NCBI RefSeq assembly: GCF_011769985.2
Contig: NZ_CP039734.2
Span: 1,674,001 to 1,738,000 of the forward strand
Direction: 5' to 3'
Length of the DNA: 64,000 nucleotides
Origin: Sulfurospirillum diekertiae
GTDB lineage: Bacteria > Campylobacterota > Campylobacteria > Campylobacterales > Sulfurospirillaceae
The notes below the pieces were generated by a model. It was not told where the DNA came from, did not search any database, and was given only the letters and a program-made list of their open reading frames with translations. Position numbers and translations under genes: made by a program. Below, piece by piece: positions 18,771 to 26,932 of the stretch; position 1 is the stretch's first letter, and each line of letters opens with the position of its first letter.

Positions 18771-20512
18771 GTCACTTTTTCCAATCGTACTTTCATCTCT
18801 TGATACGTTGCACAATTTCCCTCCTGACTCATGGCATGAGGGGTAAGCCTGTTGGCATTTTTTGCCCCACTGTAAAGGAGCAGACAGTCATCTCGAAGTA
18901 TCGCCGTAGGCATGACAGCATATTCACATGTGCCATAGCGGTTGGTAAGCCGCACACGCTCTTCTTGCTCCAAGCCTAAACAAAGCGGCACATAGAGATA
19001 TTCATCGGTCACAAACTGTGAATTTAGCGACTTGTTTTGTTTTGCCGCAATCAAGTAAAAGCCTTCTTCATCCTCAAAATCGTCGTCAAATTCGTCCATG
19101 AATTCAAATTTTCCACTTTTCGTGTAAAACGTCTTTTCATATGGTAAATCTTCATAAGTTTTAGAGATTAAAAAGCCATCTTTTTCCACACTATTGGAAG
19201 CAATCACCTTTTCAATAATTGCCTCTTCGCTTTCCAAAGAATCATGCCCAAAAGCGGCCAATAACGTTTGCGTTAGATCGTACTCGCTGATGCCTATTGG
19301 ACTCTCCACAATTTTTGGCATACGCCCCACAAAGGGATGCCCATAGCTTAATTTAACGTCATTTTTTGCCAAAAAAGTTTTGGCAGGAATGATCAAATGG
19401 GCGCGCGCAGATGTCTCATTTTCATGCAAACCAAAATAAACAATACATTTTGATTTATCCAGTCCCTCTTCCACTTTAGAAGTACAAGGCATTTGATTGA
19501 GCGGATTACCGCCTTGGATAAAAACAAAATCATACTTTCCAAAATCGACTATCGGAAGAGGCTCTTTTTTCGCGTCAACTTTAAATGGTAAACTGTAACC
19601 AAAGCCACTGTTGGAAAGATACCCAACCCCACAGCCTACTTTGCCAAATAGTCCAAGCATGGCACCGAAAGCATCGATGGCACGTAAAACACTGTGTCCA
19701 AAGCTGTATTTTTGTACTCCAATGCCCACTAAAATAGAGACTTTTTTACCTTTAATAAGATGAAGTAACGCGCCTATTTCATCTAAATTCACGTGCGCTT
19801 TATCAAGTAGCTTTCGCATCGGAATACCACTGATAAAATCTAAAAAGTCTTTATAATTGAGTGTGCGTTCATTTAAAAAAGCGTGATCTTCCATCTCTTC
19901 CATAGCCACTAAACGACAGAGTAAAAGCGCTAAATAAAGATCTCCTCGTGGTTTAATTTGAATGTGAAGATCAGCATGATGCGAAAGATCAATTTTAACA
20001 GGGTCAATAACAATGAGTGTCTTACCCTTCAAAGAAGGAAGCATATGTGAATTTGTCACTGTAGGATTTCGTCCCCACAAAATGACGACCTCTGCATCTT
20101 TTACATGTAAAGGTGAAAGGCATAAGTTGGCACCTCTTCCCTCACAAACGCCAGCGTCTCCTGCCTCATCACACAGTGAACCAGAAGCCAGCACTGCACG
20201 ATGCGAAGCAAAGAATTGTTTAGTAACCCCTTGCATGATACCTAAGTTTCCACTCCCTTTAAAAAAGAGTGTACGAGAGGGTTCGTATGTGTTTAATTTC
20301 TCTTGAAGAATGGTAAGGGCTTCTTCCATTTTGATACTTTGCCCCAAATAGCGTGGCTCTTCAATACGTTCAAAGGTATGAAAGTGATTGAGGTGGTGGC
20401 AGAGATAGCCTTGCGTAATCGGGTGAGCTTTATTGCCTTTGAGCTTGAGCTCTTTTGTTACAGCAATACTACACCCATCAAAACAGTCTAGTGGACACGT
20501 AGTAAAATGCAT
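18767..20512 (-). CDS. Short molybdopterin-dependent oxidoreductase
   Basis: The 581-residue protein belongs to the DMSO-reductase superfamily. The N-terminus carries a [4Fe-4S] site, C6-x3-C10-x3-C14 with C38 (TTCPLDCFDGCS, GYLCHH). Cofactor-binding stretches include VILWGRNPTVTNSHMLP, IQGGNPLNQMPC and IIPAKTFLAKNDVKLSYG, and a C-terminal molybdopterin-dinucleotide domain ends with the protein. No Tat or Sec signal is seen, so it is probably cytoplasmic. It is shorter than typical formate or nitrate enzymes, and the substrate is not predictable. GSLCDEAGDAG contains a possible molybdenum-ligand Cys. It overlaps the downstream HEPN-like gene by ATGA. The palindrome at 20100-20111 encodes LHVK. 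Confidence 0.88.
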   Translation of the reverse strand: MHFTTCPLDCFDGCSIAVTKELKLKGNKAHPITQGYLCHHLNHFHTFERIEEPRYLGQSIKMEEALTILQEKLNTYEPSRTLFFKGSGNLGIMQGVTKQFFASHRAVLASGSLCDEAGDAGVCEGRGANLCLSPLHVKDAEVVILWGRNPTVTNSHMLPSLKGKTLIVIDPVKIDLSHHADLHIQIKPRGDLYLALLLCRLVAMEEMEDHAFLNERTLNYKDFLDFISGIPMRKLLDKAHVNLDEIGALLHLIKGKKVSILVGIGVQKYSFGHSVLRAIDAFGAMLGLFGKVGCGVGYLSNSGFGYSLPFKVDAKKEPLPIVDFGKYDFVFIQGGNPLNQMPCTSKVEEGLDKSKCIVYFGLHENETSARAHLIIPAKTFLAKNDVKLSYGHPFVGRMPKIVESPIGISEYDLTQTLLAAFGHDSLESEEAIIEKVIASNSVEKDGFLISKTYEDLPYEKTFYTKSGKFEFMDEFDDDFEDEEGFYLIAAKQNKSLNSQFVTDEYLYVPLCLGLEQEERVRLTNRYGTCEYAVMPTAILRDDCLLLYSGAKNANRLTPHAMSQEGNCATYQEMKVRLEKVT

Positions 20513-20558
20513 TGAAGCCTCTTTGTAATAGAGTTTAGTGATACAATTATACAGTGTT

Positions 20559-22256
20559 CTATAAACGAAGTAGTTTATCTTCTAAGATTTCCCATGTTAA
20601 ATGCTCATCAATCTCTAAATCAATATGCTGATACACCATAACAAGTTCATGTTCAGTTACTAATGCATCAATTTTGGAGTAGTTCATCTGCTGCTCGTTT
20701 TCGTTTACATGTAAAACTAAAAAATTATCACTATACGCCCTTACAATGATAGATTCAGGATACAGTTCACCAATCATTTTGGCGATTAAGCACAAGAATT
20801 CATCGCCCTTTTTCCAGCCATATTTTTTATTATATAAGGAAAAATTAGTGCAATTCAGATGATCTACACTTACAATTTTCAACTGACAATCACCCGCATG
20901 GGCAAAAATAAACTTCAGGTAATTAACATTGTAAAAGCTTGTCAGTTGATCGCGAAAATAGTAGGAAAAACGCATCTCTTCCAGCAAATCTTTGGGCATT
21001 TGCGTGGTATTTTTAGGAAGGGTCACATTGGCAAAAACCTCTTTTGCCACATTCACAATATAAGGGTTAAACTGTTTGCCCTTCTCTTCTTCTAAAATAG
21101 CAAAAGCCTCTTGCCTGCTTAAGCTTTTGCGATAAGCGCGATTGGTAGTCATTGCATCAAAGGCATCTGCTACAGTAATAATTTGTGAGAAGAAAGGAAT
21201 TTGGTCGGCTTTTAAGCCATCAGGATACCCCATGCCATCATAACGTTCGTGGTGATGCAACACAATATGTGCAAGCCCAGAGAAAGGTTCACGGGAGAGA
21301 AGTTCATAACTCGCCGTCGAATGGCGCTGGATCAGAGAATACTCTATAGAAGTTAGTTTATCGGGTTTCAGTAAAATCGCATCAGGAATTTCAATCTTGC
21401 CGATGTCATGTAGCATTCCCGCTTTGTAAATAAAATCAACATCATCGCTACTGTAGTCCATTTCAAGCACAAGCATTTTAGAATACTCCGCAACTCTTTG
21501 ACTATGACCTGCTGTGTAACTATCGCGTTTTTCCATCATATCGATGAGTGCGTACATACTCTCTTCATACATTTTTGTTTTTTCATTGAGGTAATTGCGA
21601 CCACGTGCATGAATCCACCAAATGGCGAAAAGACCCAAAAGCCATGTTCCAAAATAGGTGATGATGAGAAAATAATAACTCTGGGGATTGGCAGTTTTAA
21701 ACGTGGGAACTTTCATCTGAATGGTTGTAAAACCGAGCAAATCACCAATGGCAGATTCACTATGCACATGACAAGAAATACACGCTTTATTGGCAAACAT
21801 AGGCTTTACGTAGAAGAGATGCTTGATGCCTGCATCTTCATAAAGAGCAAAACTGTCATGGTGTTCGTTTTTAACATTTTGAAAGGCTTGTTTGAGCGAA
21901 GGTTTTAAAGCAGAATGTGCAAAGTCTCTGGAAACAGGCGCAATGTCAAATTCCATACTGCTCTGTTTTGCCAGTAAGGCAAGAAGATCTTTGAGTGAAA
22001 AATTCGTTCGAAAATTGTAACGTTCATCATCATTCATCGCTTTTGCTTTTTGCTCATAAACCCAAAAAACAAAGGCAAGAGACTCCTCAGCAACACCTTT
22101 GATGCGTTCTAAAGAGTTCTCTTCGATATGCTTTTCTTCATTGTAAAATTGGTACACAACAAAAACGGTTGTTAAAAGGGTCCAAAAGATGGTTAATAAG
22201 ATAGCAAGTTGTTTAAAATAACGAATTCGTTTACTGACAGACATCTTTTTTGGCAA
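20559..22256 (-). CDS. HD-GYP cyclic-di-GMP protein with periplasmic c-type heme sensor
   Basis: The 565-residue membrane protein has a helix at about 18-37, a periplasmic domain resembling DUF3365/Tll0287-type heme sensors with a CISCH motif (C159-x2-C162-H163), and a second helix at about 194-215. An HD-GYP phosphodiesterase domain spans about 225-420; its HD pair is H283-D284 and GYP is in HHERYDGMGYPDG. The C-terminal 130 residues look like a degenerate GGDEF domain in which the signature is replaced by YSDNF. It probably lowers cyclic-di-GMP in response to redox state or a gas through covalent heme. The palindrome at 20704-20715 encodes LHVN. Confidence 0.9.
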   Translation of the reverse strand: MPKKMSVSKRIRYFKQLAILLTIFWTLLTTVFVVYQFYNEEKHIEENSLERIKGVAEESLAFVFWVYEQKAKAMNDDERYNFRTNFSLKDLLALLAKQSSMEFDIAPVSRDFAHSALKPSLKQAFQNVKNEHHDSFALYEDAGIKHLFYVKPMFANKACISCHVHSESAIGDLLGFTTIQMKVPTFKTANPQSYYFLIITYFGTWLLGLFAIWWIHARGRNYLNEKTKMYEESMYALIDMMEKRDSYTAGHSQRVAEYSKMLVLEMDYSSDDVDFIYKAGMLHDIGKIEIPDAILLKPDKLTSIEYSLIQRHSTASYELLSREPFSGLAHIVLHHHERYDGMGYPDGLKADQIPFFSQIITVADAFDAMTTNRAYRKSLSRQEAFAILEEEKGKQFNPYIVNVAKEVFANVTLPKNTTQMPKDLLEEMRFSYYFRDQLTSFYNVNYLKFIFAHAGDCQLKIVSVDHLNCTNFSLYNKKYGWKKGDEFLCLIAKMIGELYPESIIVRAYSDNFLVLHVNENEQQMNYSKIDALVTEHELVMVYQHIDLEIDEHLTWEILEDKLLRL

Positions 22257-22331
22257 TCTTTCACTGATTTTGTAAAAATAATTTTACTTAATTATGCCAA
22301 ATTTAACCTTAATGCTCTATTTTACATAAAA

Positions 22332-22360
22332 AGTGAAAGCACTTCAAACGTGCTTTCACT
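22332..22360 (-). terminator. Rho-independent terminator of glyS
   Basis: AGTGAAAGCAC and GTGCTTTCACT form a perfect 11-bp stem with a seven-base loop. Read on the minus strand, TTTTTATG follows, giving a classical terminator ten bases after the glyS stop. Confidence 0.9.
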
Positions 22361-22369
22361 GCAATGAAG

Positions 22370-24421
22370 TTAAATACTGATTTCTTTAATATCTGCAATC
22401 GATTTAAAAGCATTGTAAACGGAAGCAATAAGATTTTGGCGATTGGCTTTTATGCTTAAATCTTCTGTGTTCACCATGACGTTGTCAAAGAAGGCATCGA
22501 TTTGAGGTTTGAGTGCAAAAAGAGCATCAAGATTTTCTTCAAATGAAGCATAATTTTTAGCAATAACCGCTTTGAAAGTAGCGTAAAGTTCTTTTTCATA
22601 GCTATTGTCAAAGAGTGCTTCATTAACAGGTGTTTCAAAGGAAACATCCATATTTTTGATAATGTTTGCAACACGTTTAAAGGTTGAAAACATCTCTTTA
22701 AAGCCATCGTCTTGAACAATACTGGCAAGTGCTTTAATCTTCTGTGAAAGTTTCACAATATCACGTTCGCCACTGCTAATAACCGCTGAAATGATTGAAG
22801 GATTGACATCAAAGAATTGATACATTCGCTCCAAGAAAAACGTCTCTAGAACGTCGAAATCAAAGGCTTTATACGATGCACTTAACGCTTTGAGATCGCT
22901 TTTAATATCAAAAGCAATACCCTGATCCAGTACAATTTTGATGATACCATTCACCGCACGACGAAGCGCATACGGGTCTTTATTACCTGTTGGGATTTTA
23001 TCGATACTAAAGAGCGCAATGAGTGAATCAAGTTTTGAAGAAAGCGCAATAATAGAACTAAAAAGTGTACTAGGAAGGGCACTCTCTTCTGAATTGGGAA
23101 GGTACTGCTCTTTAAGAGATAATGCCAAGAGCTCATCTTCATGTGCTGCATTTGCATAGTAATACCCCATTAAGCCTTGAAGTTCAGTAAATTCATAAAC
23201 CATTTCACTTAAAAGATCGCTCTTGCTGTACATTACAGATTTGTCCATAAGCGCTTTCAAGGTTGAAGCATTCAGGCGGGCATTTTGAGCAAGAAGGGTT
23301 GCTTGGTATTTTGAAACAAGGTACGTTGTGATCTCTTTTTCACGAAGCTCTTTATCAAGCAAAGAACCCAAACCATCAAGGTAAGTGATGTCTTTCAGTC
23401 CTTCATAACTCAACCCATGTTTAAGGTCATTGTCCAAGAAGAAAAGAGCATCCGAAAGACGTGCTCGAAGCACTTTTTCATTGCCTCTTACGATTAAGTC
23501 ATAATCATCGCTGATCGCATTGGAAACGACAATGAAATGATTGGTGAGTTTGCCCTGTTTGAAGACAGGAAAATAGCGTTGATTCTCTTTCATGGACGTG
23601 ATAATGACTTCAGGTGGTAATCGTAAAAATCGCTCTTCAAAACTACCCATCAAGGCTTTTGGATGTTCTGTAATCGCTACCACTTCCGCTAAAAGCTCTT
23701 CATCAATTTCAATGTGAATACTCTCTTTTTTCTCAATCGCTTTAAAATCATTTAAAATGATCTCTTTACGTTTGGTTGGGTAAAGTACAACGCCACGCTC
23801 AGCCAATCTATCAAAATAATCACCTGCAAACATGTACGCAAAAGGCTCATACGAAACGGTTCTATGTGGATACGAAAAAGGTGTTGATTCTACGCCAAAA
23901 AGAGAAAAAGGTACATGCTCATCACCTAACATACAACCAATCCAGCGAATAGGACGAATAAAATGCTCTTCCAAAAAGCCCCAACGCATGGACTTTCCAA
24001 AATTCAGCCCTTTGATAAAACTTTCAATCATCTCTTTAAGAAGGAGCTTTGAGTTTTGACCTGCAATGGTTTTTTTATAGTAAAGTACCTCTTTACCATC
24101 TTTTGTTGCGCGAGAAACTTCACTAAAATCAACACCACATTTTTTGGCAAATCCAAGTGCTGCAGGTGTTGGAACACCTTCCTTGAGTGCAACAGAAAGT
24201 GGTGCTCCAAAAAATTCTTCTTCACGTTCCTCTTGCTCGGTAGGAAATGCTTCATGCCAAAGCACCAAACGTCTAGGAGTGTAGTAAAAGTTAAACTCGC
24301 AGGCCAACGCATTTTTTTCTAAAATATCAAGCCAGAGTGTTTCAATATTGGGGAGTTCTTTCAAAAAGGGGATTGCAGGAAGTTCTTCAACGCCTATTTC
24401 TATCAAAAGGGGTTTGATCAT
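22370..24421 (-). CDS. glyS: Glycyl-tRNA synthetase beta subunit
   Basis: The 683-residue protein is the beta chain of the heterotetrameric bacterial glycyl-tRNA synthetase; the alpha chain holds the aminoacylation site, while beta binds tRNA. The N-terminus LLIEIGVEELPAIPF is diagnostic, as are FGKSMRWG, FIRPIRWIGCMLG, VITEHPKALMGSFEERFLRLP and KDPYALRRAVNGIIKI. The length matches the family. glyQ (alpha) is not in the window, which is normal in Campylobacterota. A palindrome copy ends nine bases upstream of the ATG and runs into GGTCAAT. Confidence 0.97.
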   Translation of the reverse strand: MIKPLLIEIGVEELPAIPFLKELPNIETLWLDILEKNALACEFNFYYTPRRLVLWHEAFPTEQEEREEEFFGAPLSVALKEGVPTPAALGFAKKCGVDFSEVSRATKDGKEVLYYKKTIAGQNSKLLLKEMIESFIKGLNFGKSMRWGFLEEHFIRPIRWIGCMLGDEHVPFSLFGVESTPFSYPHRTVSYEPFAYMFAGDYFDRLAERGVVLYPTKRKEIILNDFKAIEKKESIHIEIDEELLAEVVAITEHPKALMGSFEERFLRLPPEVIITSMKENQRYFPVFKQGKLTNHFIVVSNAISDDYDLIVRGNEKVLRARLSDALFFLDNDLKHGLSYEGLKDITYLDGLGSLLDKELREKEITTYLVSKYQATLLAQNARLNASTLKALMDKSVMYSKSDLLSEMVYEFTELQGLMGYYYANAAHEDELLALSLKEQYLPNSEESALPSTLFSSIIALSSKLDSLIALFSIDKIPTGNKDPYALRRAVNGIIKIVLDQGIAFDIKSDLKALSASYKAFDFDVLETFFLERMYQFFDVNPSIISAVISSGERDIVKLSQKIKALASIVQDDGFKEMFSTFKRVANIIKNMDVSFETPVNEALFDNSYEKELYATFKAVIAKNYASFEENLDALFALKPQIDAFFDNVMVNTEDLSIKANRQNLIASVYNAFKSIADIKEISI

Positions 24422-24430
24422 TGATTGACC

Positions 24431-24442
24431 TTTACATGTAAA
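24431..24442. repeat. TTTACATGTAAA palindrome just upstream of glyS
   Basis: Perfect copy nine bases before the glyS ATG, followed on the coding strand by GGTCAATCA, which serves as ribosome-binding region. Confidence 0.95.
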
Positions 24443-24484
24443 TAATTTAGGTCTATTTTAACCTAGTGTTGGTTAAATCGTCCT

Positions 24485-24496
24485 TTTACATGTAAA
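24485..24496. repeat. TTTACATGTAAA palindrome, second copy upstream of glyS
   Basis: Perfect copy 42 bases from the previous one, 13 bases beyond the stop of the DUF2892 gene. Confidence 0.95.
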
Positions 24497-24509
24497 GGGG
24501 GTTTGAGAG

Positions 24510-24713
24510 TTAACGGCTGCTTTTACAGTGCCCTACCAGCTTTGAAAAAAGCCAAATAGAGGGACAAAAATCGGTAATGGCCCATACAAGAATCATTGCG
24601 ATGACAAATCCAAGCAATATCGTGCCATAAATGGAGCCTGCACTCATGAGACAACACGCAACAAAAAGCACTATCGCCATCATAAAACGTTGAAGTTTTT
24701 CAGCACATATCAT
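24510..24713 (-). CDS. Small DUF2892-type inner-membrane protein
   Basis: The 67-residue protein has two hydrophobic segments (about 10-28 and 31-48) and ends with TDFCPSIWLFSKLVGHCK, matching the G-x-C-P-x4-L tail of DUF2892/YgaP-like membrane domains. In fusions this domain sits beside rhodanese modules. On its own its role is unknown, perhaps sulfur or redox-linked through the conserved Cys. It has its own weak ribosome-binding region and no obvious operon partner. Confidence 0.75.
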   Translation of the reverse strand: MICAEKLQRFMMAIVLFVACCLMSAGSIYGTILLGFVIAMILVWAITDFCPSIWLFSKLVGHCKSSR

Positions 24714-24787
24714 ATCGAATCCTTTTATGTTAGTTATAAGGTGTAACTATAAAAGCAAAGGGCTTAAAAAGGTGTTATTTTTTTTAC

Positions 24788-25747
24788 CTAATATGCAGAT
24801 GTATGGAAAATTGCAGTCAATGGGAAGTGATCCGAAAAGCCCTCCCCTTGGTGTACTCCTCTTCCTCTATCGCTTATTTGCCACCGTTTTGGATTATTAT
24901 TTTCATCGAGCATATACGGGCGCATAAAAACGGCAAAGGAAGCTTCATTGTAATCAATCCCTTTGCCATCACTCAGCGTCTTGGGGATAATTATATGATC
25001 CAATGTTGCCTTTTGTTTTCCATAACTGTGCGAATAGCGTTTTTCCACAGGCAGATCATACCAAAGGTTATATAACTCACTCTTTTTATCACCCGCATGA
25101 AGAATAGTATCTAGACCCATCCCCCAATCTTTTTGCACGTGATAAGGCGAGTTAAAATCTCCTAGAAGAAGATATTCACTGCCCTCTTCTTTTAGCAGGA
25201 GATTATGCAGTGTGGTTGCATATATGAGTCTCTCTTCTTCTTTCTCTTTTTGGGCAGGCCAATGGTTGATATAAACATCTAAGCGCTGGCTATCAATTTT
25301 GAGAGTAATGCGATGAATGCCTCGTGCCTGATCTTTTATAAAAATGGATGCTGTTTTTTCAATAGGAAAACGTGACAGAAGTGCTGTTTCAATGTTCACA
25401 CGTTCTTTTTTCTTGGGATAAAACAGATACGGATACGCTTTACTTCCAAGAGCAGCGTTTAACTTTTGAAGGACGGCTTTGTTTTCAACCTCTTCTAGGG
25501 CAATAATGTCCGCATCCATGTCGGTAATGACACGGGCAATATTGGCGATCTTGATCTGCAACATCGCGTCATTCCAACCATGTTTAGTATTGGGTTTATA
25601 CTCTTCATACTCGCTACCATCATTTTGAGCATCAAACAAATTTTCAACATTGTACGTTGCCACTTTAAACTCAAGAGCTGAGAGAAATAGTGGGATAAAA
25701 AGCAGAACCCAACGAATCAATGTTTGTGACTTTGCATTAATTTTCAC
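24788..25747 (-). CDS. Exported endonuclease/exonuclease/phosphatase-fold protein
   Basis: The 319-residue protein starts at GTG 25747, overlapping the carbonic anhydrase end by 11 bases. A signal-like stretch (LIRWVLLFIPLFLSA) is followed by the EEP fold motifs YNVENLFDAQ, IIALEEVEN, VYINHWPAQKE, LLLGDFNSP and a C-terminal SDHFPL. These are the metal and catalytic residues of DNase I-like phosphohydrolases. It is probably a periplasmic or secreted nuclease or phosphatase. No ATG start is available in frame before the signal sequence. Confidence 0.87.
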   Translation of the reverse strand: MKINAKSQTLIRWVLLFIPLFLSALEFKVATYNVENLFDAQNDGSEYEEYKPNTKHGWNDAMLQIKIANIARVITDMDADIIALEEVENKAVLQKLNAALGSKAYPYLFYPKKKERVNIETALLSRFPIEKTASIFIKDQARGIHRITLKIDSQRLDVYINHWPAQKEKEEERLIYATTLHNLLLKEEGSEYLLLGDFNSPYHVQKDWGMGLDTILHAGDKKSELYNLWYDLPVEKRYSHSYGKQKATLDHIIIPKTLSDGKGIDYNEASFAVFMRPYMLDENNNPKRWQISDRGRGVHQGEGFSDHFPLTAIFHTSAY

Positions 25748-26384
25748 TTCCGATCATAGGTTCAAACTCACCTGATTCCGTATTAAAATACTCCAAATTT
25801 CCTGTTTCAAGATGATAATACCAAGAACGAATGAAAAGCTCACCCGCATGAACACGACGTTCAACATCTGGGTAAGTTAAAAGGTTTTTTGATTGGAAAA
25901 GCAGTGAAATTTTTTCGGTTAATTCAAGCCTTTTAGCGTGACTGACATCTTTACTTAATTTTTGTGTCACATAATTTTTAGCATCCAATCCTAACTCTAA
26001 CCACTTTTTAACATGCACCAAGTTAATGTCCGTAATGTTGGTATACATCGTCTCAATCGCACCGCAATGAGAGTGTCCACAAATCACAATGTCGGTAACG
26101 CCCAAAACGGAAACAGCATATTCAATCCCTGCGGCGGTTGCATGAAAGTCATTATCGGGCGCAAAAGGAGGAACGAAGTTACCAATATTTCGAAGCACAA
26201 AAAGATCACCAGGAGATGAGAGTGTAATTAATGAGGGATCTACTCTAGAATCACTACACGCAATAAATAAAACCTTAGGGTTTTGACCATTTTTTACAAG
26301 ATCCAAAAATTTATTTTCATACTTTTTAAATTTGGTATCTTTAAACTTTTCGTATCCACTAATTAACTCGGCTATTTTCATCAT
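25737..26384 (-). CDS. Beta-class carbonic anhydrase
   Basis: The roughly 215-residue zinc enzyme interconverts CO2 and bicarbonate. The start is one of two adjacent ATGs at 26384 and 26381 (MMKIAELISGYEKF). A longer frame reaches 26453 but would add a non-conserved hydrophobic leader. Zinc ligands lie in FIACSDSRVDPS (Cys, with the Asp-Arg dyad) and in HSHCGAI (His and Cys). The C-terminal SWYYHLETGNLEYFN is family-typical. It overlaps the nuclease-fold gene by 11 bases, implying co-transcription without an obvious functional tie. Confidence 0.95.
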   Translation of the reverse strand: MMKIAELISGYEKFKDTKFKKYENKFLDLVKNGQNPKVLFIACSDSRVDPSLITLSSPGDLFVLRNIGNFVPPFAPDNDFHATAAGIEYAVSVLGVTDIVICGHSHCGAIETMYTNITDINLVHVKKWLELGLDAKNYVTQKLSKDVSHAKRLELTEKISLLFQSKNLLTYPDVERRVHAGELFIRSWYYHLETGNLEYFNTESGEFEPMIGSEN

Positions 26385-26466
26385 CAAACACACTCCAAAG
26401 TTTTTAGATGCAACATTATATAGAAACAGAATGAAAAAGAAATTACAAGCCAAAAAATATTTAAAT

Positions 26467-26565
26467 ACGCTTTTAAAGCAAAGCTCTAAAAGCTACGTTA
26501 ACACTGCGTTCTCTTCGGCAGAGAGCCCACGCACCTTTTGGTGCTTTAACTTCTTAAAAACTTAG
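26467..26565 (-). repeat. Stem-loop repeat element, copy 1
   Basis: This 99-nt copy is about 85% identical, in opposite orientation, to the element at 54259-54357. Read on the minus strand it contains the hairpins GCACC-AAAA-GGTGC and CTCT-CTGCCGA-AGAG. A 3' hairpin, GCTTTTA paired with TAAAAGC, follows the conserved AACGTA. It lies between the divergent carbonic anhydrase and ppnP starts. Confidence 0.8.
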
Positions 26566-26582
26566 ATTTGTAAGAAGTCTAG

Positions 26583-26588
26583 TATAAT
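26583..26588 (+). promoter_or_regulatory. -10 box of ppnP
   Basis: A perfect TATAAT stands 32 bases before the ppnP ATG, directly beyond the stem-loop repeat. Confidence 0.6.
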
Positions 26589-26620
26589 TACACCATCACT
26601 TCAGTATATAAAGGAAAACA

Positions 26621-26932
26621 ATGGAATTTAAAAATGTGACTGTTGTCAAAAAAGCAAACATCTATTTTGATGGTAAAGTCGTTAGTTATACCGTGAAATT
26701 TGAAGATGGCACGACCAAAACACTTGGTTGCATGCAAGTAGGAGACTATACTTTTAACACAGGTGCTGCCGAAGTGATGGAATTTTTAAGTGGTGAATTG
26801 AGCGTTGAGCTTCCTAACCAAAAAGAGCCTTTAGTGATTCATGGTCAAGCAACCTTTGAAGTACCTGCAAACTCAAGTTTTACGTTACATGTAAAATCTA
26901 TTGCGGATTATTGCTGTTCTTACGCACAATAA
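26621..26932 (+). CDS. ppnP: Pyrimidine/purine nucleoside phosphorylase
   Basis: The 103-residue cupin-fold protein belongs to the PpnP (YaiE, formerly DUF1255) family, which phosphorolyses several nucleosides. Family motifs visible are NIYFDGKVVSYTV, KTLGCMQVGDYTFNTG, AAEVMEFLSGELSVELP and FEVPANSSFTLHVKSIADYCCSY. AAAGGA precedes the ATG. Its last 35 bases overlap the end of the convergent EAL gene. The palindrome at 26884-26895 encodes LHVK in this gene and, on the other strand, lies two bases after the EAL gene's stop codon. Confidence 0.93.
   Translation: MEFKNVTVVKKANIYFDGKVVSYTVKFEDGTTKTLGCMQVGDYTFNTGAAEVMEFLSGELSVELPNQKEPLVIHGQATFEVPANSSFTLHVKSIADYCCSYAQ

Noticed and set aside
26385..26453. 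Longer carbonic anhydrase start giving a hydrophobic leader
   Set aside because: The leader is not typical of the family and lacks a ribosome site; the adjacent ATGs at 26384/26381 fit the conserved N-terminus.
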